Below are positions 56,460 to 64,000 of a stretch of DNA of 64,000 nt, piece by piece. Within the stretch, counting starts at the first letter, position 1; each line of letters starts with the position of its first letter. The notes below the pieces were generated by a model that saw only the letters and a program-made list of their open reading frames with translations, was not told the origin of the DNA and did no database searches. The translations under genes were made by a program, and so were the position numbers. Source of the stretch: Isoperla grammatica (Eukaryota > Arthropoda > Insecta > Plecoptera > Perlodidae); the NCBI GenBank assembly GCA_945910005.1, contig OX246747.1, positions 34,075,635 through 34,139,634 on the forward strand, read 5' to 3'.

Positions 56460-57237
56460 AGGCCGATCCACAATTGAAATAAGGGTTGAAATAAGAATCC
56501 GTGAAATAGTGAAATAACAAGCAGCTGGTTCACAACAGTTTCGTAGTACCTTATTTCAACATAGGAGAGCGTTTCAATCGAGCACTTTTCCACCGGATCT
56601 GACGCCATAGTCACGGCCTTCTCCAAACTGTCCAAACCTATAGCAGGCCGTGGCCAAATGGGGCTTTGCACTGCGACTTTTTTCCACTCGCAGCGCCAGC
56701 ACCGACAAACAACGAGCTGTCAAAATAATAAAATTGCAACATTATGAAGAAAACGAGGTATGGCGATAGTAGCTGCTCACCAGTTAAAACGTTTAATGAT
56801 GGGCAACCAAGTTGTGGAAGTTTTGTATGTTTCTTGTTTGTTTTGAAGATTTGTTTTCAAAATCAGAATATTTTATTGTTTGACAGCTTGATGTTTATCC
56901 ATCGATTCATTTCATTTGTTTCATTGTTGTAAAGCAAGCTAACAAGAAGCCTACGACGACGACATTAACAACAACCACAACAACAACAACAAATACAACA
57001 ACAACAACGACAATATCCGGTTCGACTGGAGAAGGCCTTCTCTTCTCGAGCTCTGATTGGTTCGTCATAAGAAGTTGAAATAAGGTTGAAATAAGAAATG
57101 GAATTGAATCTTTCTTATGACTATTTCAATCCACTGTGACAATTGTGAACCACAGCATTGATATTGCATGTTTCAATTCGCTTAAACCTTATTGCTATTT
57201 CACTATTTCAACTCTTATTTCAATTGTGAATCCGCCT
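56460..57237. mobile_element. Harbinger-like MITE H1, 778 bp, inserted in element K and itself carrying an F element
   Basis: The inverted ends read AGGCCGATCCACAATTGAAA at the left and TTTCAATTGTGAATCCGCCT at the right, flanked by TAA on both sides (56457-56459, 57238-57240). The paralogous K copy has the uninterrupted site, GAATTAATAATCAAAA at about 61119, which proves the insertion. A 3-bp T-A-rich duplication suggests PIF/Harbinger. About 56690-56940 is a member of family F, which explains why H1 is longer than H2. An AAC-rich run (56965-57010) is internal. Confidence 0.85.
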
Positions 57238-57370
57238 TAATCAAAATAAATACGCTAATGGTTATAACATTTTATTCAGTCTGTACGGCTTACACAAAGA
57301 ACAGTGCGCTGTTGATTCAGATTTTCGATTTCTTGTTGCAATTTTGAGATATAATTAAATATGAATTCAG
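57238..57370 (+). mobile_element. Element K, copy 1, right part
   Basis: TAATCAAAATAAATACGCTA through CAGTGCGCTGTTGATTCAG to TTGCAATTTTGAGATATAAT matches 61124-61240. The terminal inverted repeat present in copy 2 is missing. Confidence 0.75.
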
Positions 57371-57739
57371 CTACCTTGATGAACACCCGATTTTTGTTTT
57401 AAAATAGTTTTAAATTGTCACAAAAGAAAATCAAAATAATTGTGTCATCCTATAAGAATTTAATTTATTATTCCAATAAATATTTCTGTTTTGCAGATGT
57501 TCTTAATTAGGTGTGAAAGGTGTTCAACAACTTCACATTACTAGAAAATAATTAACAACATCTGAAAAACAGAAATGTTGATTGGATCAAAAAAAAACAT
57601 TCATTAGAAGGAGAACTAAATTCTGTATAGGATCAGATGTTTTCACTTACACATTTGGGACAATTTGAACAGATTTTAAGGAAATTTTAACAAATCAGGA
57701 GTTCCACAAGCTAGGTAGACATACAGCCTTAAGAGCAAA

Positions 57740-57830
57740 GGGTAGTCTCTAAGTCCAAAACCGCAGACAATTTTAATTATTTAATTATATCTCAAGATTG
57801 CAACAAGAAATCGAAAATCTAAATCAACAG
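57740..57830. mobile_element. Element K, partial copy
   Basis: AAAACCGCAGACAATTTTAA followed by TATCTCAAGATTGCAACAAG and AAATCGAAAATCTAAATCAA, the reverse complement of the right half of element K. The preceding sequence (57371-57739) has no feature that I can support. Confidence 0.6.
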
Positions 57831-57960
57831 CTATATTTGTAGCTACAACTACGAAATTTGTAGCATGATATCGCTATAATTTACTACGTAAGCAAAGTAG
57901 CACGCTTCCAGTTGAGCTAGAGTAAAAAAGGCCAGAAAACTACTCTGAGCGTCCGGCGTG

Positions 57961-58200
57961 CAGTATAGTTGAGAAACTGTAAGAAAGACGGCCCCCTTCT
58001 TATCTCCTCCACTGCTACCCGACCCCCCTCAACTCCGTGAAACAACAAACTAAACAACTGAAACAAACTGATTTTCAGTTACGTATTTCATTTTGTCAGG
58101 TTGTCACGGAGTTAAGGGCGGTCGGGTAGCTGTGAAGGGGATATGGAAGGGGCCGTCATTCTTACAGTTTCTCAACTTTACTTGGGTACTACTCAACTCA
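57961..58200. mobile_element. Palindromic MITE, ~240 bp
   Basis: Left arm AGTTGAGAAACTGTAAGAAA, GACGGCCCCCTTC, GCTACCCGACC, CTCAACTCCGTGA pairs with the right arm TCACGGAGTTAAGGG, GGTCGGGTAGC, GGGGCCGTCATTCTTACAG, TTTCTCAACTTTACT around a short centre. The 64-codon frame over the right arm is incidental. Confidence 0.75.
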
Positions 58201-58786
58201 AATGCACAAACATTCACATATTTCGGTTCTGTTTCGACCAAAACAGAGAACTTAACAGTTGTTTTACGTACATTAAGCTTTTGTTAGATAATTAATGCAC
58301 AGATGTGTTTTTTGGGGGGAGGGTTCTAAACTTCCCTAAAATATTTCATTTCTAAACTCTTTGTACGTATAATGTCATTACCCGTATGAATTTAGACACA
58401 AAATGTGAGCGTGATAAAAGTAATAATGTAGAAATGAGATATTACGAATGTTCTGCAAATCACACATATGTCTCTGGTTGCTATATGGTCCTGGTTGCTC
58501 AACTCTGAGTTGAGATAATTTTATTTCGTATATACTATCTCTTTCCTTAATAATGTAATACAAATAAAATAATGACTAATTCAAAACGATACACAATCAT
58601 CCACTCGTAATCTTACATTACAGTGTCACAATGGTGTGATGACGTATGTAGACCTATAGTCTTAACATGGCTGTCATTACAATATACGTAGATATACCAT
58701 TGTCCAAGATGATAAGAGCTTTGCGATCAGAAGAAATTTAATGTAAAACAAGCTGATGTTTATCGGTATGACGTTAACAATTGTGT
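58201..58786. other. Intergenic, no gene recognised
   Basis: AT-rich DNA without supported features. Confidence 0.4.
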
Positions 58787-59232
58787 CCAGTCTTACAATG
58801 TCTCAATAACTACTTATTCGTCGAATAGCTTGTTGTCTCCATGGGAACGACCAATCAAAACTCTTGAAATGCTCCAAGTAGCTTAATTGATACAAATAAC
58901 TTTCCTATTAGGAGATTGTATGACCAGCCCTTAGGTCCAGTCTTACAATGTCTCAATAACTACTTATTCGTCGAATTGCTTGTTTTCTCCATGGCAAACA
59001 CCAATCAAACCCCTTGAAATCCTCCAAATAGCTTAATTGCTACAAATAACTTTCTTATTAGGAGATTGTAAGACCAGCCCTTAGGTCCAGTCTTACAATG
59101 TCTCAATAACTACTTATTCGTCGAATAGCTTGTTTTCTCCATGGCAAACACCAATCAAAACCCTTGAAATCCTCCGAATAGCTTAATTGCTACAAACAAC
59201 TTTTTTATTAGGAGATTGTAAGACCGGCCCTA
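58787..59232 (+). repeat. Three tandem copies of a ~150-bp MITE-like unit
   Basis: Each unit starts GGTCCAGTCTTACAATGTC or a close variant and ends GGAGATTGTAAGACCAGCCC, which are inverted to each other (GTCTTACAAT / ATTGTAAGAC). Shared interior: TACTTATTCGTCGAATAGCT, TCTCCATGGCAAACACCAAT. Tandem copies of a unit with inverted ends are an unusual combination. Confidence 0.85.
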
Positions 59233-59262
59233 AGGGTAAAAGGGTAAAGCATCAACCACAAC

Positions 59263-59428
59263 TGACGGCATCGTCGGCATTGTAATCGTAATCCGGAAAT
59301 CGTGAAAGAGTTAACTTACTTGGTTCTTATGGCGCAGTTCACAACAAAATCGTAACGTCGTAATAGATTGCAATGGTAAATCGTATTTCTACGATTGCGA
59401 TCCCGATTACAATTACGATGCCGCGTCA
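59263..59428. mobile_element. Palindromic MITE, ~166 bp
   Basis: TGACGGCATCGTCGGCATTG, TAATCGTAATC at the left pairs imperfectly with GATTACAATTACGATGCCGC, GTCA at the right. The interior has TTGCAATGG and CGTCGTAATAG. The target duplication was not resolved. Confidence 0.6.
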
Positions 59429-59485
59429 ATTGTGTGGTTGGGTCTTAAGGGTGTTCGACACAAAAAGCTTGAACATTCTTCTCTG

Positions 59486-59760
59486 CCCCTCCCCCCCCCC
59501 TCCCCCCCTCAACAACCTATCCTTTCCAATATCGGCAGATCGTGGACAACAGTACTTCAAAAGTTGAACACTAGATTCTTCGCAAATATTATTACCTGCC
59601 CATGGACTGCTACCTTATCGCGGTGGGCAGGTTTGCGTGCTTTAATGATTCCTGGAGCTATGCCGGCGGAAGCGTATGCTTCTGGTAGGGCCACCCTAGC
59701 CGGCCGGACAGGCAGGTCGAGGAGGAGAAGTCAGACGAAGTGCAGTCCACACCCCAATTC
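59486..59760 (+). mobile_element. GC-rich interspersed repeat fragment, possibly a retroelement
   Basis: C-rich tract at 59486-59510 followed by GCGGTGGGCAGGTTTGCGTG, then GATTCCTGGAGCTATGCCGG, then TTCTGGTAGGGCCACCC and GCCGGCCGGACAGGCAGG. Composition differs sharply from the AT-rich neighbours. I recall similar blocks in invertebrate and fish retroelements but cannot name the family. A 144-codon frame runs across it and ends in P/S-rich sequence; there is no transposase or RT motif. Confidence 0.35.
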
Positions 59761-60049
59761 CCTTTCCTCCCCCTTCCCCTTTCCACCCCGCCCTCGTATT
59801 GGCCCCTTTCCTCCAAACAGCCACCTATTTCATCTTCATATATCACCCACTCATTGTCTCGATTAGCCTCGTTGCAAAAATATGAGACGTTAAGCCCAAA
59901 TAATCAAATCGCAAATATTACATTTTTTCAGTCCTTTTGTAAACCCCTTGGATCGAAGACCATTGAATGACAAGGCTGAAAGTAAGAGGTGTCACGTTCG
60001 TGCATGAAAGGAAATGAATCTTACAGATTATATTGATCCTAATTGATTT

Positions 60050-60230
60050 AGGGCCAGTTTCACCAAACTTTAATCCGGTGATTTTCTGTTATATCGGTGA
60101 TCAAAAATGGCGCCCGCTAGAAGCCACCGTGCATCTTGTATGTAATGTTTGTTGAAACCATGGTACTAAGTACTAACCAATCCGAGATTAGTAAATCGGT
60201 CGATTAAAAAGTTTGGTGAAATTTGGACCT
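60050..60230. mobile_element. Palindromic MITE, ~180 bp, with a second degenerate copy to about 60380
   Basis: GGCCAGTTTCACCAAACTTT at the left pairs with AAAGTTTGGTGAAATTTGGA at the right. A related sequence, GGTTTCACCAACTTTTAAAA, starts at 60240 and shares AATGTAATGTTTGTTG. Confidence 0.7.
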
Positions 60231-60380
60231 TATCATTGGTTGGTTTCACCAACTTTTAAAACTGTGATTAGGCGTTAATCGGAGATTCTGTACAAACAAA
60301 CGTGGCGTAAACGTTTTGAATGTAATGTTTGTTGCAACCATAGTTACCAAAATGTGCTTACTTAATCGGAGCTTCATGAA

Positions 60381-60637
60381 ATTAAGGGTGGGTAAGGGGG
60401 GTACGAATCACTATACTACTATTCCAAGTGTCCTTGATACGAACACGGACGAAACTTTTCTGGTATTTGTCACCATTTAGGATCGGACCGAGATTATTCG
60501 AATAGCTGCAATAACTGACCAGTAGCCTCGAACCGGGTCGTCTTGTCGTCCGTAACCTCGAACCGGGTGTACAAGTACAGACAGATATCTATTGCGCCAT
60601 GTCTCGTATCTGCGTCAGTTATCTGATGGTTTAGCTG
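60381..60637 (+). promoter_or_regulatory. Upstream region of the mucin-like gene
   Basis: Contains CCTCGAACCGGGT twice (60527 and 60552) and GATA-type words (AGATATCT near 60585, GTTATCTGATGG near 60618). These could be transcription-factor sites; no function is shown. Confidence 0.3.
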
Positions 60638-60724
60638 TTCATAAAGACCCGCGCAGACATCGGACATCACTCAGTCTTGTGCAAGGATAGTTCAACGGTT
60701 GGCCCAGTCAACACACGCGTCAAC
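60638..60724 (+). promoter_or_regulatory. Probable core promoter and 5' UTR of the mucin-like gene
   Basis: A TATA-like CATAAAG at 60640 is followed about 28 bp later by an initiator-like ATCACTCAG (60665-60673). The inferred start of transcription at about 60668 would give a 5' UTR of about 57 nt with no upstream ATG. Confidence 0.45.
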
Positions 60725-60773
60725 ATGAAACTGGTGGCACTCGCCCTTCTGCTGACAGTCAGCGTCGCCTTTG
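60725..60773 (+). CDS. Secreted mucin-like protein, exon 1 (signal peptide)
   Basis: ATG at 60725 in good context (CAACATGA) encodes MKLVALALLLTVSVAF plus one base of a split codon, then the donor G/GTAAGTAC (60774). The peptide has the classic order of a positive residue, a leucine-rich hydrophobic core and a small-residue cleavage site; with the next exon it reads ...SVAFA-ADSK, so cleavage after AFA is likely. The protein therefore enters the secretory pathway. The intron is phase 1, common for secreted and extracellular modular genes, and 2842 bp long. A TATA-like box lies about 85 bp upstream. Confidence 0.85.
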
Positions 60774-60930
60774 GTAAGTACATTGTCAGCATTAATTATA
60801 TATATATATATACCTAAAATTAAGTACCCCGACATTTCGTTAATGATTTTTCTCGCTAAAGATCGGTTTACACACTTGCGACACTTTCCTAAGATTTAAG
60901 ATTTTATTTTCTTAACAGGGAAGGATACAT

Positions 60931-61269
60931 CTACGTCAAAAAACCACACAAAATTTTAATTTATAAATTATTTCACAAGAATGGGCTTCGAAAACGAAAA
61001 ACTGAATCAACAGCACACTGTGTGGTTTAGTAAGCTCTACACATATTGAATGCTCTTAAGTTGTGTCTTACATTGTTATCAGTATGTGTTTTAAATATAA
61101 TTAATTTTATTGCTAATTATCGAATTAATAATCAAAATAACTACGCTAATTTTATTCAGTCTGTAGGGCTTAACAAAACACAGTGCGGTGTTGATTTAGG
61201 TTTTCGATTTCTTGTTGCAATCTTGAGATATCATTAAATAATGAAAATGTTCTGTGGTTTTTGACGTAG
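60931..61269. mobile_element. Element K, copy 2 (complete, carrying the empty site), ~339 bp
   Basis: Imperfect inverted ends CTACGTCAAAAAACCACACA and TGTGGTTTTTGACGTAG. The interior is paralogous to 56264-57370 but without H1: the junction reads GAATTAATAATCAAAATAAC. Superfamily unknown. Confidence 0.75.
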
Positions 61270-61435
61270 TGACTACCATTTGCTCTTAACTGGTTTTACT
61301 TACTATCGCTACCATTGGCCGGATTTATAAAACGTCGCCTCTCATTGGCTGGACTAAGAATTTTAGGTATAAGAGCCAACGTTGCTATGGTTTCTTTGTA
61401 CACACTTTCCTAATATTTATGATTGTATTTTCTTA

Positions 61436-61834
61436 AGGCCGATCCACAATTGAAATAAGAATTGCAATAAGAATCCGTGAAATAGTGAAATAAGAAGCTA
61501 TTGGTTCACAACAGTCTCCTAGTACCTTATTTCAGTAGTCAAGCCAGTGCTTTAATATTGTATTTACTTTCATTGACGACATCAACAACAGCACATCCGG
61601 CACCACCGTTTTTGTTTTGATCTCCATAGTAGGTCTTCTCTTCTGGCTCTTCTGCGTTCTGATTGGTTCGTTATAAGGAAGTTGAAATAAGAAATGGAAT
61701 TGATTAATTTCTTATGACTATTTCAATCCACTGTGACAGTTGTGAACCACAGCATTGTTATTGCATGTTCCAATTCGCTTAAACCTTATTGCTGTTTCAC
61801 TATTGCAACTCTTATTTCAATTGTGAATCGGCCT
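61436..61834. mobile_element. Harbinger-like MITE H2, 399 bp, with TTA target duplication
   Basis: Ends AGGCCGATCCACAATTGAAA and TTTCAATTGTGAATCGGCCT form inverted repeats; TTA flanks both (61433-61435, 61835-61837). It shares subterminal blocks with H1 (AATAAGAATCCGTGAAATAG, TAGTACCTTATTTCA, CTATTTCAATCCACTGTGAC) but lacks the F insertion. Confidence 0.85.
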
Positions 61835-62326
61835 TTAACTGTTTTCACTTAGGATCGCTACCATTGGCCGGATTTATAGAACGTGGTCTCTCATTGGCTG
61901 TGCAAGAATTTTAGGTATAAGAGCTGACGTTGCTATGGTTTCTTTAAATCTTAGGAAAACGTGTACACGCCATTATGCTTTTGATTTTAGTAACCCTTAA
62001 ATCTTAATCTTAAATACAAATGTGTAAACCTTCCTTTAATAAAGCTAAGTATGTATGTTGTATGTTTTTATATGTATAAATTTCGTGGAGTGTCGTCTTT
62101 TTTTTTCTACACTTTTTAAAAGTGTTCAGAAACTTTTCTACCTGTCATTACGTGTAGTTCTCAAGTGGCAACAACTCACCCTACGTAAGCCACTTCGGGA
62201 ATGAAAGATTCCGTTCACATGTCGTCTGTATCTACTCTCTAATAGTCAATAGATTATAGTCCGTGCCCATGGATCTCTTTTGTGTATATATACAGTGTTT
62301 TGAATAGTATGGTCAAAGCCTATAAG

Positions 62327-62630
62327 GCTACTAGCAACACCAAAACAATGAAACAAATGAATTGAATCGATGGACAAATAACAAGCTGTAAAAAAATAAT
62401 TTCTTCTGATTTTGGAAAACAAAACAAAAAAAAAAAAATACACATACAAAACTTTCACTTAGAAGTTGTCCATCATTAAAAGTTTTAAATTGCCAGCAGT
62501 TACTGTGGTTATACACTTGTTTTTATTTCTATGGTTGCAATTTTATTATTTTGATAGCTGATTGTTTGTCCACCAGTTCAACTCATTTGTTCCATTGTTG
62601 AAGTCCGGATGTGACGTCAGTTGCTAGCAG
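62327..62630. mobile_element. Palindromic MITE family F, copy
   Basis: GGCTACTAGCAACACCAAAA at the left, TTGCTAGCAG at the right, inner arms GAATCGATGGACAAATAACA / TGATTGTTTGTCCACCAGTT. It is most like the copy at 55320. The right end contains TGACGTCA (62612-62619). Confidence 0.72.
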
Positions 62631-62769
62631 AATTTATCTAGAAAGCCGTGATTAGCTCTATCTAAGGGTCCTAGCTCCTAGATCAATTCTGAAAAGGGTC
62701 TATAAAGGTCTCTCACACCAAAAAGTAAGATAGTGTTAAGGGAGTCAGGCCCGCCCAGAATTAGTTTCC

Positions 62770-62951
62770 AACTTAACAAGTGCGAATCACTAACGTTTTT
62801 CCCGATGATCTAGTACAATTTGGTTGCGTTAAGTTTTTTGACGGAAACCTGCTTACACGTTTTCTTGTACGTTACTGTCAAAAAAACTTACCGCAACCAA
62901 ATTGTACTAGATAATCGGGATAAACGTTAGTGATTCGTGCTTGTTAAGTTG
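62770..62951. mobile_element. Long hairpin MITE with ~70-bp arms
   Basis: AACTTAACAAGTGCGAATCA, CTAACGTTTTTCCCGAT, CTAGTACAATTTGGTTGCG at the left pairs with CGCAACCAAATTGTACTAG, ATCGGGATAAACGTTAGTGA, TTCGTGCTTGTTAAGTT at the right, with few mismatches. The loop is about 40 bp. It is young by arm similarity. Confidence 0.8.
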
Positions 62952-63024
62952 AGCACGAAAAAGTAACTATCTGACTTCTTTGGATACCGCGACTTGAACA
63001 ATCAACGAATTTATTAGTTAGGCG

Positions 63025-63471
63025 CAAGGTCAACTTGATCTCCGCCTAGCGGAGGCTCGTCGAACTCCCAAGTTAGGTCGTCGCAGTTCGTTCCACAATG
63101 TTAAACATCACATGTTATTCAAATGGGAGAAATGTGAAAGAAAACCAATGAAGTGAGCTGTCAAATAAAATGACCTTCCAAAAGGGAAAAATAGTCATAA
63201 TTTAAGACCTTCTATCATTATATTCTATCGAAATGTGTCTTTTACGTGTTTTAAGTATTGTATTACATAATCTACAAAGTATTTAATTGTTGTAACAGTT
63301 TTTTTAGTTGGTTGGATCCAAAATGGCGATTTTGGTTCCCTTGCAACGACCCAAGGTCTACTAGATCGCTTGTAGCGCGGACTCCGCTAGGAGTAAATCC
63401 AGTAGACCTTGGCAACGACCTAACTTGGGAGTTCGACGAGCCTCCGCTAGGCGGAGATCAAGTAGACCTTG
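63025..63471. mobile_element. CAAGGTCTACTTG element, complete, 447 bp, with 8-bp target duplication
   Basis: Inverted ends of about 55 bp start CAAGGTCAACTTGATCTCCG and end CGGAGATCAAGTAGACCTTG. GTTAGGCG flanks both ends exactly (63017-63024, 63472-63479). An 8-bp duplication fits hAT or P-type transposons. This copy defines the true ends of the family that is scattered through the window. A smaller CAAGGTCTACTAG...CCAGTAGACCTTG hairpin is nested at 63352-63411. Confidence 0.85.
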
Positions 63472-63615
63472 GTTAGGCGTATTATTCGTCAAACGATGAA
63501 ACCGCTCTACGAAATTTCCATAACTATAAAGTCATTGATAAATGTGTGGGTATCTCTATTTATGACAGACCTTTAGTTTTAAACACAATTAATTATTGTT
63601 CTTCTATTTATTTAG

Positions 63616-64000
63616 CGGCCGACTCGAAAGTTCCGGCAGTCGTCGGTATCTGGAGGGTTGATATGGAAGGAGGTACAACTGTTTCAACAGCTACACCTTC
63701 CGTGACAACTCCAACAGCTACACCTTCCGCGACAACTCCAACAGTTACACCTTCCGTGACAACTCCAACAGCTACACCTTCCGTGACAACTCCAACAGCT
63801 ACACCTTCCGCGACAACTCCAACAGTTACACCTTCCGTGACAACTCCAACAGCTACACCTTCCGCGACAACTCCAACAGCTACACCTTCCGCGACAACTC
63901 CAACAGCTACACCTTCCGCGACCACGCCGACTACAACGACTACAACGACCAAGCCAACTACAACGACTACAACGACTACAACGACCAAGCCAACTACAAC
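63616..64000 (+). CDS. Secreted mucin-like protein, exon 2 (PTS repeats), runs off the window
   Basis: The acceptor ATTTATTTAG (ends 63615) joins exon 1 in phase to give ...AFA-ADSKVPAVVGIWRVDMEGG, followed by about nine or ten 9-residue repeats of the type TTPTATPSV/TTPTATPSA (27-bp units, 63680-63925) and then threonine runs broken by KP. Proline, threonine and serine repeats behind a signal peptide are the hallmark of heavily O-glycosylated mucin-like proteins that form mucus, glycocalyx or extracellular matrix. The exon is open to the window edge, so length and any C-terminal domains are unknown. Third positions vary between repeats (GTG/GCG give V/A). The opposite-strand frame is an artefact. 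Which mucin-like protein this is cannot be told. Confidence 0.82.

Larger units (their letters stand above)
60774..63615 (+). other. Intron 1 of the mucin-like gene, rich in MITEs
   Basis: Bounded by GTAAGT and TTTATTTAG. It holds element K copy 2, Harbinger-like H2, an F element, a long hairpin and a CAAGGT element, each listed separately. The two blocks at 61300-61400 and 61850-61935 are diverged copies of each other (CGCTACCATTGGCCGGATTT, CTCATTGGCTG, GGTATAAGAGC). Confidence 0.75.

Noticed and set aside
59432..59866. 144-codon plus frame in the GC-rich block
   Set aside because: Starts in a C-rich tract, ends in P/S-rich low complexity, and has no reverse transcriptase, integrase or host-domain motif.
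63608..63988. 126-codon minus frame rich in V and G
   Set aside because: It is the complement of the PTS-repeat exon on the plus strand; low complexity, no independent support.

Overview
This is eukaryotic nuclear DNA, not bacterial: coding sequence is split by GT-AG introns, about 95% of the window has no credible gene, and non-autonomous transposons, palindromes and tandem repeats fill it. The frequent short motif TAGGCCTA, the repeat style and a single SNX7/SNX30-type gene suggest a marine deuterostome invertebrate such as an echinoderm. That is an inference and is not certain.

Layout. (1) 1-705: the last two exons of a sorting nexin of the SNX7/SNX30 type (C-terminal end of the BAR domain), plus strand, starting upstream of the window. 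(2) 706-11,050: intergenic DNA with dispersed DNA transposons. These include a CACTA-like element (7589-8146, perfect 25-bp inverted ends, 3-bp target duplication), a hAT-like MITE (9801-10152, 8-bp target duplication), several palindromes and two weak terminal-exon candidates (4220-4301, 6467-6708). (3) About 11,050-50,900: a 39-kb gene-free tract built almost entirely from about 25 unrelated tandem arrays with units from about 31 to 200 bp. The largest are a 48-bp satellite (16.38-19.95 kb, about 74 copies), a 100-bp array (12.5-14.3 kb), a 50-55-bp array present in opposite orientations at 20.9-22.0 and 40.5-41.2 kb, and a 122-bp array in which nearly every unit carries a run of G (43.1-45.1 kb). 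A second hAT-like element (15014-16241, perfect 8-bp target duplication) and a large inverted repeat (28.8-33.4 kb) lie inside the tract. (4) About 50,900-60,600: a zone of interspersed repeats with a SINE-like family ending in (TTTA)n tails, palindromic MITE families and a Harbinger-like element whose empty site is preserved in a paralogous copy. (5) 60,638-64,000: promoter, signal-peptide exon and start of the PTS-repeat exon of a secreted mucin-like protein, plus strand, running off the right edge. Its 2.8-kb intron holds four separate MITEs.

Only the sorting nexin end and the mucin-like gene are confident protein-coding features. Most long reading frames in the tandem arrays exist because the unit length is a multiple of three. 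The most unusual structure is the array-rich tract itself. Several of its arrays repeat transcription-factor-like sites (TGACGTCA, inverted CCAAT boxes, CACGTG with a CTCF-like core, AGGTCA half-sites, ACGCGT) at regular spacing.
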